Source: PCRC01 sp017848435
GTDB taxonomy: Bacteria > Pseudomonadota > Gammaproteobacteria > Burkholderiales > Burkholderiaceae_C
Assembly: GCA_965284315.1 (NCBI GenBank)
Contig: OZ260072.1
Coordinates: 2,294,001-2,358,000 of the forward strand
Reading direction: 5' to 3'
DNA: 64,000 nucleotides
Shown here: piece by piece, positions 39,794-48,210 of the stretch
Numbering within the stretch: position 1 is the stretch's first letter
How the letters are laid out: each line of letters opens with the position of its first letter
The notes under the pieces: model-generated
Database searches by the model: none
Told to the model about the DNA's origin: nothing
What the model saw: only the letters and a program-made list of their open reading frames with translations
Program-made: the position numbers and the translations under genes

Positions 39794-41332
39794 ATGTCAG
39801 ACCAATTGATCATTTTTGACACCACATTGCGCGATGGCGAACAGTCGCCCGGCGCGTCCATGACCAAGGACGAAAAGCTGCGCATCGCCCGCCAGCTGGA
39901 GCGCCTGCGCGTGGACGTGATCGAAGCCGGTTTTGCTGCCAGCTCGAACGGTGACTTTGAAGCGGTGCAACTGGTGGCGAACAACATCAAGGACTCCACG
40001 GTCTGCTCGCTGTCGCGCGCCAACGACCGCGACATTTCGCGCGCCGCCGAAGCGCTCAAAGGCGCTCCCCGCTCGCGCATCCACACCTTCATTGCCACCA
40101 GCGAACTGCACATGGAGAAGAAGCTGCGCATGACGCGCGACCAGGTGTTCGAGCAGGCCAAACAGGCGGTGCGTTTTGCCCGCAACTTGGTGGGTGATGT
40201 GGAGTTCAGTCCGGAAGACGGCTACCGCAGCGATGTGGATTTCCTGTGTCGCGTGATCGAGGCAGTGATTGCCGAAGGCGCGACCACCATCAACGTGCCC
40301 GACACCGTCGGTTATGCGGTGCCTGAGCTGTACGGCAACTTCATCAAGACCTTGCGCGAACGGGTGCCCAATTCCGACAAGGCGATCTGGTCGGTGCATT
40401 GCCACAACGACCTCGGCATGGCGGTGGCCAACTCGCTGGCGGGTGTGAAAATTGGTGGCGCACGCCAGATCGAGTGCACCATCAACGGCCTGGGTGAACG
40501 GGCCGGCAACTGCTCGCTGGAAGAGGTGGTGATGGCGGTCAAGACCCGGCGCGACTACTTCGGCCTGGGCCTGAACATCGACACCCAGCACATTGTGGCC
40601 GCCAGCCGCATGGTCAGCCAGACCACCGGTTTTGTGGTGCAGCCCAACAAGGCGGTGGTGGGTGCCAATGCGTTCGCCCATGCTTCCGGCATCCACCAGG
40701 ACGGCGTGCTCAAGGCGCGCGACACCTACGAAATCATGCGCGCCGAAGACGTGGGTTGGAGCGCCAACAAGATCGTGCTCGGCAAGTTGAGCGGTCGCAA
40801 CGCCTTCAAGCAGCGCTTGCAGGACCTGGGCATCCAGCTGCAGAGCGAGGCCGAGGCCAACACCGCGTTTGCCAAGTTCAAGGAACTGGCCGACCGTAAG
40901 AGCGAGATCTTTGACGAGGACATCCTCGCGCTCGTCAGCGACGAAAGCGTGACCCACGAAAAAGAGCAGTACGCGTTTGTCTCGCTGTCGCAGCACAGCG
41001 AAACCGGCGAACGGCCCCAGGCCACGGTGGTGTTCACCGCCAATGGCGAAGAAGTCAAAAGCGTGTCCGACGGCAACGGGCCGGTCGACGCGTCCCTCAA
41101 GGCCATTGAGGCGCACGTCAAAAGCGGCGCGGAAATGGTGCTCTATTCGGTGAACGCCATCAGCGGTTCTACCGAGAGCCAGGGCGAAGTGACGGTGCGA
41201 TTACAAAACAGCGGCCGGGTGGTGAATGGGGTCGGCGCTGACCCGGACATCATCGTGGCGTCCGCCAAGGCTTACCTCAGTGCGCTGAACAAGCTGCACA
41301 GCACAGCCGACCGGGTGGCCGCACAGGGGTGA
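39794..41332 (+). CDS. leuA: 2-isopropylmalate synthase
   Basis: LeuA condenses acetyl-CoA with 2-oxoisovalerate, the first committed step to leucine. The 512 residues begin with the TIM-barrel signature IIFDTTLRDGEQSPGASM, with metal ligands including VHCHNDLGMAVANS, and INGLGERAGNCSLEEV. The C-terminal third is the leucine-binding regulatory domain (VVNGVGADPDIIVASAKAYLSAL). An AAGGAG site precedes ATG 39794. Attenuation by the upstream leader is likely. Confidence 0.96.
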   Translation: MSDQLIIFDTTLRDGEQSPGASMTKDEKLRIARQLERLRVDVIEAGFAASSNGDFEAVQLVANNIKDSTVCSLSRANDRDISRAAEALKGAPRSRIHTFIATSELHMEKKLRMTRDQVFEQAKQAVRFARNLVGDVEFSPEDGYRSDVDFLCRVIEAVIAEGATTINVPDTVGYAVPELYGNFIKTLRERVPNSDKAIWSVHCHNDLGMAVANSLAGVKIGGARQIECTINGLGERAGNCSLEEVVMAVKTRRDYFGLGLNIDTQHIVAASRMVSQTTGFVVQPNKAVVGANAFAHASGIHQDGVLKARDTYEIMRAEDVGWSANKIVLGKLSGRNAFKQRLQDLGIQLQSEAEANTAFAKFKELADRKSEIFDEDILALVSDESVTHEKEQYAFVSLSQHSETGERPQATVVFTANGEEVKSVSDGNGPVDASLKAIEAHVKSGAEMVLYSVNAISGSTESQGEVTVRLQNSGRVVNGVGADPDIIVASAKAYLSALNKLHSTADRVAAQG

Positions 41333-41373
41333 GGCACAGCGCCATCTTTACCTGATTTTTGTTTCTTTAGCTA

Positions 41374-41407
41374 TGTCGCGCAAGTCTTTGATCTTGCGCG
41401 ACATTTT
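41374..41407 (+). terminator. Terminator after leuA
   Basis: TGTCGCGCAAG, 8-nt loop, CTTGCGCGACA, TTTT. The stem has 11 perfect pairs. Confidence 0.85.
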
Positions 41408-41461
41408 CTGTTTGGATACACTCTGTCACAGCCGACCACCGGCGCCTGCGGAGAACCACTG

Positions 41462-42529
41462 ATGCACCGTGCCATGACCCGATTGACCAGCCTGTTTGCA
41501 GCGGTATGCCTTCTTGCCACCATGGCCGTGGCCCCCGCCAGCGCCAAAGAACCGGCACGCACTGTTGCTAAAAAATCACAGATCAGCAAGTCCAGCCGGA
41601 CCGTGGCGCGCAAACCGGCCAAGCCCCGGGTCGCCGCTGTCAGCGTCCGCGGTTCCCAGCGCATTCAGACCAGCACGCGCCGCGCTGTGGTGCCCCCCAA
41701 GCCTTCTTTCGGGCAACTCGCCGGCTTGCACGGCACCTCGGACGCGCTGGACCTGCGTTCCAGTTCGGTGCTGATCGTTGACCAGGACACGCAGGAAGTG
41801 CTGTTCAGCAAGAACGACTCTGCCGTGCTGCCAATTGCCTCGCTCACCAAGCTGATGACGGGGCTGATCGTCAGTGAAGGCAACCTGCCGATGGACGAGA
41901 TGATCACCATCACCCAGGACGATGTGGACACTGAAAAGGGCAGCCGCTCGCGCCTGCGCGTCGGCACGAGCCTGAGCCGTGGTGAGCTGTTGCACCTCGC
42001 CCTGATGAGCAGCGAGAACCGCGCCGCCCACGCGCTGGGCCGCACCTACCCGGGTGGTCTGTCGACCTTTGTGAACCTGATGAACGCCAAGGCGGCGTTG
42101 CTGAACATGAAGGACACCCGCTACGTGGAGCCGACCGGGCTGTCGAGCAACAACCAGTCCAGCGCCCAGGACCTGGCCATTCTGGTCAGCGTCTCGTCCA
42201 AGAACGCGACGCTGAGCGAACTGTCCACCTCGCCCGGCCACCAGGTGGCGGTGGGACGCCGTACGCTGCAGTTCAACAACACCAACCGCCTCGTGAGCAG
42301 CCCGCAGTGGGACATTGGGCTGCAAAAAACTGGCTACATCTCCGAAGCCGGGCAATGCCTGGTGATGCAGACCAAGGTGGCTGGCCGCAAACTGATCATG
42401 GTGTTTCTGGACTCCATTGGCAAGTACAGCCGCCTGGGTGACGCCGAGCGCGTGCGCCGCTGGGTGGAGGCCAACCCCGGTCCACTTACCCCGGTGACCA
42501 ACCCGGCGATCAAGCGCGTTTCGGGTTGA
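41462..42529 (+). CDS. pbpG: D-alanyl-D-alanine endopeptidase (PBP7-like)
   Basis: A 355-residue secreted serine peptidase of the S11 family that cuts peptidoglycan cross-links. It has a signal peptide (TRLTSLFAAVCLLATMAVA), then a basic linker, then SxxK in PIASLTKLMTGLI, SxN in LMSSENRAAHALG, and KTG in GLQKTGYISEAGQCL. ATG 41462 or a Met four codons later could be the start. Confidence 0.93.
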   Translation: MHRAMTRLTSLFAAVCLLATMAVAPASAKEPARTVAKKSQISKSSRTVARKPAKPRVAAVSVRGSQRIQTSTRRAVVPPKPSFGQLAGLHGTSDALDLRSSSVLIVDQDTQEVLFSKNDSAVLPIASLTKLMTGLIVSEGNLPMDEMITITQDDVDTEKGSRSRLRVGTSLSRGELLHLALMSSENRAAHALGRTYPGGLSTFVNLMNAKAALLNMKDTRYVEPTGLSSNNQSSAQDLAILVSVSSKNATLSELSTSPGHQVAVGRRTLQFNNTNRLVSSPQWDIGLQKTGYISEAGQCLVMQTKVAGRKLIMVFLDSIGKYSRLGDAERVRRWVEANPGPLTPVTNPAIKRVSG

Positions 42530-42545
42530 CCCGAGCGCAGGTCTC

Positions 42546-43331
42546 TTAAGCTTGTTGAGGCGCGTGGCCCAAGGCCAGTGAAATCTCGCTGGCGGTGGCC
42601 TTGAGTTTGGCCAGCCAGCCTTCGTCCAGCCGGTCGGCGGGGGCAGAAATCGACAGGCCTGCCACCAGCTTGCCGTGGTCGTCGTAAATGCCGGCGGCCA
42701 TGCAGCGCACCCCCAGTTCCAGTTCTTCGTTGTCGCGTGCCACACCATGCAGACGGGCTTGCGTCAGTTCGCGTTCCAGCGCTGGCAGCTGGGTGATGCT
42801 GTTGCGCGTCTGGCCATGCAGACCTGTGCGTGTGGCGTAGGCCCGCACCCGCAGTGGGTCATCCACCGCGAGGAACAGTTTGCCAACCGAGGTCAAATGC
42901 AGGGGGGCCCGCCCACCGATGGCCCGCACCACCTGCATGCCGGAGCGCTCGCTGTAGGCGCGTTCCACGTAGACGATCTCATCGCCCTGGCGCAGGCTCA
43001 GGTTGACCGGCTGCTGGATCAACCGGTGCAGTTCGCGCATCGGGCTCAGTGCCGCGTCGCGCACGTTGAGGCCCGCCTTGACCAGGTTGCCCAGTTCCAG
43101 CAAGCGCATGCCGAGGCGGTAGCTGCCGGCTTCGGGCCGGTCGACGTAGCGGCCGATCGTCAGGTCGTTCAGGATGCGGTGGGCGGTGGACGGGTGCAAC
43201 CCGGTTTTCTCGCTCAGCTCTTTCAGTGAAATCGCCTGTTCGCGCGAGGCCAGCACGTCCATCAGCAAAAACACCCGCTCGATGACCTGGATGGCCGGTC
43301 TGGCGGGTGCGGAACCGTCGTTCTTTTTCAT
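42546..43331 (-). CDS. IclR-family transcriptional regulator
   Basis: A 261-residue regulator. The N-terminal winged helix is around LKELSEKTGLHPSTAHRILND and the C-terminal effector domain includes DEIVYVERAYSERSGMQV and GVRCMAAGIYDDHGKLVAGLSI. IclR proteins often control aromatic or sugar-acid genes; no such target lies next to it, so its role is open. It is convergent with pbpG. Confidence 0.9.
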   Translation of the reverse strand: MKKNDGSAPARPAIQVIERVFLLMDVLASREQAISLKELSEKTGLHPSTAHRILNDLTIGRYVDRPEAGSYRLGMRLLELGNLVKAGLNVRDAALSPMRELHRLIQQPVNLSLRQGDEIVYVERAYSERSGMQVVRAIGGRAPLHLTSVGKLFLAVDDPLRVRAYATRTGLHGQTRNSITQLPALERELTQARLHGVARDNEELELGVRCMAAGIYDDHGKLVAGLSISAPADRLDEGWLAKLKATASEISLALGHAPQQA

Positions 43332-43376
43332 GCCTGCTTGCGTGGAATGGAGAGCCCTGATTTTACTTTGTGAAAT

Positions 43377-44135
43377 TCAACCGCCGGCTGTGCCTGCGGT
43401 GTTGTGGGTGGACCAGACGCCATCGCGCAACACTTCGTGCGGTGCAAAGCGCGCTTTGTAGGCCATTTTGGGGCTCTCGCGGATCCAGTAGCCGAGGTAG
43501 ACATGCGGCAGTTCCAGCCGCCGTGCCTGTTCGATCAGCCACAGGATGCTGAAGGTGCCGTAGCTGGCGGTGGCGTCAGGCTCGTAGAAGGTGTAGACGG
43601 CGGAGATGCCCTCGTTCAGCACATCGACGATGGAGACCATGCGCAGTGTGCCGGGGCTGCCGTCTTCTGTGGTGTCGCGGAACTCCACCAGCCGGGAGTT
43701 GACGCGGCTTTGCAGCAGGAACTGGGTGTACTGGTCGATGCTGTCCTGGTCCATACCACCGCCGGCATGCCGGCCGTTCTGGTAGCGCAGGTAGAGCTGG
43801 TAGTGCTCTGGCACAAAACACAGGCGCAGTGCCCGCGCCTGCAGGTGGCTGTGGTCCTTCCAGCAGCGCCGCTGGCTGCGGGTGGGCTGGAAGCTGGCCA
43901 CCGGCACCCGCAGTGGCACGCAGGCCTGGCAGCCGTCGCAGTAGGGGCGGTAGGTGAACATGCCGCTGCGCCGGAAGCCGGTTGCAAGCAGGTTGGAATA
44001 GACGTCGTTGTTGATCAGGTGGCTGGGGGTGGCCACCTGGGAGCGTGCCTGGCGGTCTGGCAGGTAGCTGCACGGGTAGGGGGCCGTGGCATAGAACTGC
44101 AGGGTCTGGAACGGGAGGTCTTTGAGGTGCGTCAC
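43377..44135 (-). CDS. bpt: Aspartate/glutamate leucyltransferase (Bpt)
   Basis: Bpt adds leucine from Leu-tRNA to proteins with N-terminal Asp or Glu, marking them for ClpAP (bacterial N-end rule). The 252 residues show the N-terminal Cys cluster YRPYCDGCQACVPLRVPV, SQRRCWKD, and the transferase core YQNGRHAGGGMDQDS, HVYLGYWIRESPKMAYKA. The start is GTG 44135 (VTHLKDLPFQTLQFY), which overlaps the aat stop as GTGA and matches family N-termini. Confidence 0.93.
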   Translation of the reverse strand: MTHLKDLPFQTLQFYATAPYPCSYLPDRQARSQVATPSHLINNDVYSNLLATGFRRSGMFTYRPYCDGCQACVPLRVPVASFQPTRSQRRCWKDHSHLQARALRLCFVPEHYQLYLRYQNGRHAGGGMDQDSIDQYTQFLLQSRVNSRLVEFRDTTEDGSPGTLRMVSIVDVLNEGISAVYTFYEPDATASYGTFSILWLIEQARRLELPHVYLGYWIRESPKMAYKARFAPHEVLRDGVWSTHNTAGTAGG

Positions 44136-44887
44136 GCCGGGTCTCGAAGAAGTTGATTCCAGTATATCGGCTCGAATTGCCACTGTGGGGCGGGGCGCTG
44201 CAAGGCGGTCTCGACAAGCTGCACAAAGTCCGCGCGGGCCATCTCACGGGCGCCCAGGGACGCCAGATGGCGGGTGTTCTGCTGGCAGTCGATCGCCACC
44301 ACACCGTGGGCCCGGGCGACGGCGACGAGTGCGGCCAGCGCGATCTTGGAGGCGTCGCTTGCCCGGCTGAACATCGACTCCCCGAACAGCGCGCCGCCGA
44401 GGTTGACGCAGTACAGCCCCCCCACCAGTGCGCCGTTGACCCAGCACTCCACGCTGTGGGCGTGGCCCGCGCGGTGCAGCGCCGTGTAGGCGTCCACCAT
44501 CGCGGGGACGATCCAGGTACCCGGCTGGCCTTCGCGCGGCATGCTGGCGCAGGCCTGGATCACGGTGGCGAAGTCGTGGTCGATGCGGACCTCGCAGCCT
44601 GGCGTGTCGCGGAAACGGGCCAGGGTTTTGCGCAGCGAGCGGTGCAGCCGGAATTCGGCGGTGTGCAGCACCATGCGCGGGTCCGGGCTCCACCAGAGCA
44701 CTGGCTGGTCGTCGGAAAACCAGGGGAATATGCCTTGGGCGTAGGCGTTCAGCAAGGTGGGTGTGTCGAGCGTGCCCCCGGCGGCCAGCAGGCCGGGCGC
44801 GGGGCTGCCAGTCCGCCAAGCGGTGCGGACATCGGGGAAGGGTTCACCCGGTGCAAGCCAGGCCAAAGGGGGTTGCGCACGCGCCAT
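44132..44887 (-). CDS. aat: Leucyl/phenylalanyl-tRNA-protein transferase
   Basis: Aat adds leucine or phenylalanine to proteins with N-terminal Arg or Lys, in the same N-end-rule pathway as bpt. The 251 residues carry LLNAYAQGIFPWFSDDQPVLWWSPDPR and GGLYCVNLGGALFGESMFS. It is translationally coupled to bpt. Together the pair feeds ClpS/ClpAP, not in this window. Confidence 0.95.
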   Translation of the reverse strand: MARAQPPLAWLAPGEPFPDVRTAWRTGSPAPGLLAAGGTLDTPTLLNAYAQGIFPWFSDDQPVLWWSPDPRMVLHTAEFRLHRSLRKTLARFRDTPGCEVRIDHDFATVIQACASMPREGQPGTWIVPAMVDAYTALHRAGHAHSVECWVNGALVGGLYCVNLGGALFGESMFSRASDASKIALAALVAVARAHGVVAIDCQQNTRHLASLGAREMARADFVQLVETALQRPAPQWQFEPIYWNQLLRDPA

Positions 44888-44969
44888 GGCGGAAGATTTT
44901 GACGTTGAACAGCCAACGCAGTATCGTCCATGGCGATTCGTTCATACTTGGGCCTCTACAGGGGTAAAC

Positions 44970-45272
44970 ATGTCGGAACCGGTGGTTCTTTCCGAAGAGC
45001 ATCTCAACAGGGTCGCGTTCGCGGCCGCCTTGACCCAGCAGCAGTTGGCTTACGCACGCCAGATTGTGAGCAGCGCTGGCATCACCAGCGCCGAGATTAC
45101 GGCGGCGGTGGTGCATGCCCTGGCCATCAATTTTGCGGCGGCCGGTGGCTCGGTGCCCAAAGGCCGCAGCCCGCGCAGCACTGCCAAGTCCAGCCCGGCA
45201 CCGGGCACGAAGGGCTACCAGAGCGACCTGTTGTCACCCGAACCGCTGTCGGTCGACCCGTTCGGGGCCTGA
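44970..45272 (+). CDS. Hypothetical protein, 100 aa
   Basis: A small protein with a helical N-terminal half (LSEEHLNRVAFAAALTQQQLAYARQIV, then SAEITAAVVHALAINFAAAG) and a Ser/Pro/Arg-rich tail. No signal peptide, no cysteine, no family that I recognise. The start is the ATG at 44970 after AGGGG. It is alone on this strand, divergent from aat and convergent with the WXXGXW gene. Confidence 0.65.
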   Translation: MSEPVVLSEEHLNRVAFAAALTQQQLAYARQIVSSAGITSAEITAAVVHALAINFAAAGGSVPKGRSPRSTAKSSPAPGTKGYQSDLLSPEPLSVDPFGA

Positions 45273-45299
45273 CGCACTGCCGCGCCAGGCCGATGTGGG

Positions 45300-45689
45300 T
45301 CAGCGCAGGTAGGGGTTGTTGGGGCGCTGGTCGAAGCGGTTGGGCACACCGTCGCCATCGCGGTCACCCCGGCGTTGGTTGGCCCGGTGCCAGCCCCCTT
45401 GTTGCTGTTGCCAGTAACCACCGGTTTGCACCCAGCGCGGTGCGTCATAACGGTAGCCAGGACGCTCCTTGACCCAGTGGCCAACGACCCAGACATGGCG
45501 GTTGCCACGCCAGTCCCAATAGCCGGGCGCCCAGACCTGGCCGCGCCGAGGTGCGGGCACGTATTCCACCCGTGGGGCAGGGGGTGCAACCTGCACCTGC
45601 ACGGACACGGCGGCCGAAGCCGGTGCTGTGCCCAGCGCACCGAGGGTGCCCAAGGCAATGGCGGCAGCGATGAATCCTTGTTTGACCAT
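45300..45689 (-). CDS. Secreted WXXGXW-repeat protein
   Basis: A 129-residue protein with a signal peptide (MVKQGFIAAAIALGTLGALG, cleaved about APASA). The mature part has aromatic repeats of the YXWGXW/WXXGXW type (WAPGYWDWRGNRHVWVVGHW, then GYWQQQQGGWHRANQ). The C-terminus has an acidic loop RGDRDGDGVPNRFD that resembles a thrombospondin type 3 calcium site. Function unknown; such proteins are periplasmic or outer-membrane associated in betaproteobacteria. Confidence 0.85.
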   Translation of the reverse strand: MVKQGFIAAAIALGTLGALGTAPASAAVSVQVQVAPPAPRVEYVPAPRRGQVWAPGYWDWRGNRHVWVVGHWVKERPGYRYDAPRWVQTGGYWQQQQGGWHRANQRRGDRDGDGVPNRFDQRPNNPYLR

Positions 45690-45801
45690 GACGATCTCCT
45701 TGTGTTGGAGCCTTCATGGTGGGCGCGCAGGGTAAATGGGCTGCGCGCGGTGTGCGAAGAAGTGTGAAGCTGTGTATCAACCGACAGCCGGCGGTACAGG
45801 C

Positions 45802-46299
45802 TCACTGCGCAAAGTAACCAATCACGCGCCAGCGGCCATCGGGGTCCAGCATGGTGGTCACGACCTCGTTGACCCCTTTCTTGTCTGAAAAATCGGTGCT
45901 GAAGCGCGACGACACGTAGTCACCCGGGGGGCGGCCGGGCAGGCTGGTCTTGTGGTTGGACTCCACGAAGCTGCGCGTCACGAAGCGCCCGAACGGCTTG
46001 CGCAGCTGGGGCACGCCGTCCATCCACTGCGGCAGCGGCACCAGGCTGCGGAAGGACGGGCTGGCGCGTTCCCACGAGCCGCCCCAGTCGCCCGCGTCGA
46101 GCAGCAGCAGCCAGCCGGCGGCAGCGGTTTGGCCGAGGGCTTTTTTGTTGGTGAGAACCTGTTCGGCGCTGAGCTGGGACGGCGCGCTGGCGCTGGGCGT
46201 CTGCGCGTGCAGCGGCGTGGCAAGGCACAGGCTGAACGCGAGCAACAGGCTTGCGGCGGCAGCAGACCAGGGGCTGTGAAAGTGGGCTTGGCGGGGCAT
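45802..46299 (-). CDS. DUF4019 secreted protein
   Basis: A 165-residue protein with a long signal peptide (SAAAASLLLAFSLCLATPLHA). The domain AAGWLLLLDAGDWGGSWERA, PGDYVSSRFSTDF and DPDGRWRVIGYFA matches DUF4019, often found next to sigma or HTH genes. The function is unknown. It stands 112 bp upstream of the WXXGXW gene on the same strand. Confidence 0.85.
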   Translation of the reverse strand: MPRQAHFHSPWSAAAASLLLAFSLCLATPLHAQTPSASAPSQLSAEQVLTNKKALGQTAAAGWLLLLDAGDWGGSWERASPSFRSLVPLPQWMDGVPQLRKPFGRFVTRSFVESNHKTSLPGRPPGDYVSSRFSTDFSDKKGVNEVVTTMLDPDGRWRVIGYFAQ

Positions 46300-46337
46300 G
46301 GCGGCAGTTTAGCGCGGGTGTGTGAAGCCGGCTCCGG

Positions 46338-47234
46338 TCAGCCGCGCTCGACGGGCCGGGCCGGGTCGCTGCACCACTCGCTCCAGCTGCCGGCGTACAG
46401 CGGCGTGGTGCCGAGACCAGCCAATGCCATGGCCAGCAGGTTGGGCACGGCGCTGACGCCGCTGCCGCAATGGTGCACCACCGTGGCCGGGTCCCGGCCG
46501 GCGAGCATGGCCTCGAACTCGGCCTTCAGTTGCTGCGGTGGTTTGAATTTGCCGTTGGGGCCGAGGTTCTGGTTGAACGGGCGGTTGAGCGCGCCGGGGA
46601 TGTGGCCCGCCACCGGGTCCAGTGGCTCCACCTCGCCCTTGAAGCGGGGGGCGGCGCGGGCGTCCACCACGGTCTGGCCCGGATGGCCGAGTTGCGCCAG
46701 CACGCGGGTGGTGGTGGCCAGTGGCACCCGTGCCGGCCCAAGGGTGAAGTTGGACTGGAAGTGCGCGGGCTCTTCGCCGCTGGTGGTTGGGCCGCCCGCG
46801 GCGGCCCAGGCTTGCAGGCCACCGTCGAGCACCGCCACGTTGGCATGGCCTGCCCACTGCAGCATCCACCACAAGCGGCCGCAGAAGTTGGCGCCATTGC
46901 GGTCATACACCACCGCCTGCATGGCGTTGTCAAAGCCGACGCTGGAGAGCCAGACCGCGAAACGTTCGCGGTTGGGCAGCGGGTGGCGGCCGCCCGAGGC
47001 CGGGGTGTCGGCCTCATGGGCGGTGAGCACGCCGCCCGCACCGGGCGCGCCGTGTTTGGCGCTGAGCGCGGTGTCGAGGTGGGCGTAGACCGCTCCGGGG
47101 ATGTGCGATGCCAGGTACTGGTGGTGGCCGGCTTCGGGCTGCATCAGGTCGAAGCTGCAGTCAAACACCATCAGTGGCTGACCTGCTTGTTGCAGGGCCT
47201 GCAGTTGTTCGGCAGAAATGAGCGTGGTGTACAC
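46338..47234 (-). CDS. sseA: 3-mercaptopyruvate / thiosulfate sulfurtransferase
   Basis: A 298-residue two-domain rhodanese. The active-site loop in the second domain is HHCGSGVSAVPNL, closer to the mercaptopyruvate form (CGSGVTA) than to thiosulfate rhodanese. The linker WKGRGG-type region reads RFKGEVEPLDPVAGHIPGA. The start is GTG 47234, with an AGGAG site that overlaps the stop of the upstream EamA gene (9-bp gap), so the two are coupled. Confidence 0.92.
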   Translation of the reverse strand: MYTTLISAEQLQALQQAGQPLMVFDCSFDLMQPEAGHHQYLASHIPGAVYAHLDTALSAKHGAPGAGGVLTAHEADTPASGGRHPLPNRERFAVWLSSVGFDNAMQAVVYDRNGANFCGRLWWMLQWAGHANVAVLDGGLQAWAAAGGPTTSGEEPAHFQSNFTLGPARVPLATTTRVLAQLGHPGQTVVDARAAPRFKGEVEPLDPVAGHIPGALNRPFNQNLGPNGKFKPPQQLKAEFEAMLAGRDPATVVHHCGSGVSAVPNLLAMALAGLGTTPLYAGSWSEWCSDPARPVERG

Positions 47235-47243
47235 AGGGGGCTC

Positions 47244-48125
47244 CTAGGTGTGTTCTTCGGCCGGTGCGTTGGGGACGCTGCGGGCGCGCAGGATGGTGGC
47301 GGCAATGCCGCTGGCCACGATCACGGCCATGCCGACCCAGGCCAGTGGCGCGATGCGATCGCCAAACAGCAGCAGGCTGTAGCCGGCCGCAAACACGATG
47401 CCAGCGTACTGCATGTTGGCCACCAGCAGCGTCGGGCCGCGGCTGTAGGCGCGTGTCATGCACAGCTGACCGAGCGAGGCCAGCAAGCCCACGGGCAGCA
47501 ACCACGAGGCGGCCTGGCCCGGCCACGGTGACAGGCCGCTGAACAGCAGGGCCACCGCGCCCACCGCCATGGAGCCGACGGCAAAATAAAACACGGTGCG
47601 GGTTTCCGGCTCGCCCGCCCGGGCCAGCGCGGTGACCTGCAGGTAGGCCAGCGCGGTGCCAATGCCCGACAGCAGGCCCATCAACCCGGCAAAGAGCTGG
47701 TTGTCGTCTAGCGTGGGGCGCAGCACCATGACCACGCCACCAAACCCCGCCAGCACGGTGAGCACCAGTGCGCCTTGCGTGGTGTTGCGGCCGAGCAGGA
47801 TGCTGCCGCCCACCAGAAAGGCGGCAATCCAGACGCTGCTCATGTAGTTCAGGGTCATGGCGGTGGCCAGTGGGAGTTCGGCAATCGCGTAGAACCACGA
47901 ACCCAGGGCGAACACGCCCAGCAGGCTGCGCCACAGGTGCATGGCGGGCACCGGGGTGCTCAGGCGCACGCCGGTGCTGCGGGCCAACACCAGCATGAAC
48001 ACGGTGCTGATCAGCCCTCGGTAGAAAACCAGTTCGGCGCTGTTGAAGTGGATGGAGGCGAACTTCACACACACCGCCATGGTGGCGAAAATCAGGGCCG
48101 CCAGCAGCATCCACAGGGCTTGCAC
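47244..48125 (-). CDS. EamA/DMT-family transporter
   Basis: A 293-residue membrane protein with about ten helices arranged as two EamA repeats (ALIFATMAVCVKFASIHF in the first, ALGQLCMTRAYSRGPTLLVANMQYAG in the second). The family exports metabolites or amino acids; the substrate is unknown. The start is GTG 48125. The repeat at 48133 sits directly upstream and no ribosome site is seen. Confidence 0.87.
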   Translation of the reverse strand: MQALWMLLAALIFATMAVCVKFASIHFNSAELVFYRGLISTVFMLVLARSTGVRLSTPVPAMHLWRSLLGVFALGSWFYAIAELPLATAMTLNYMSSVWIAAFLVGGSILLGRNTTQGALVLTVLAGFGGVVMVLRPTLDDNQLFAGLMGLLSGIGTALAYLQVTALARAGEPETRTVFYFAVGSMAVGAVALLFSGLSPWPGQAASWLLPVGLLASLGQLCMTRAYSRGPTLLVANMQYAGIVFAAGYSLLLFGDRIAPLAWVGMAVIVASGIAATILRARSVPNAPAEEHT

Positions 48126-48132
48126 GGTATTT

Positions 48133-48198
48133 TTTTAAGTCAAATCAGGCTTGGGCCTTAGTGAAAGCTGGTGATTCAGCTATCAAATCAAGAGCGTT
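48133..48198 (+). repeat. Dispersed ~66-bp AGCTAT repeat, copy 5
   Basis: TTTTAAGTCAAATCAGGC ... GGCCTTAGTGAAAGC ... CAGCTATCAAA, aligned without gaps with copies 2, 3 and 7. It fills the gap between the Rieske gene and the EamA gene start. Confidence 0.75.
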
Positions 48199-48210
48199 CT
48201 GCCCGTGTGC

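Noticed and set aside
41341..41380. Possible eighth copy of the AGCTAT repeat after leuA
   Set aside because: It has TTTAGCTATG but the GCC-to-AGCTAT spacing is 5 bp too long and the rest does not align; the region is explained by the leuA terminator.
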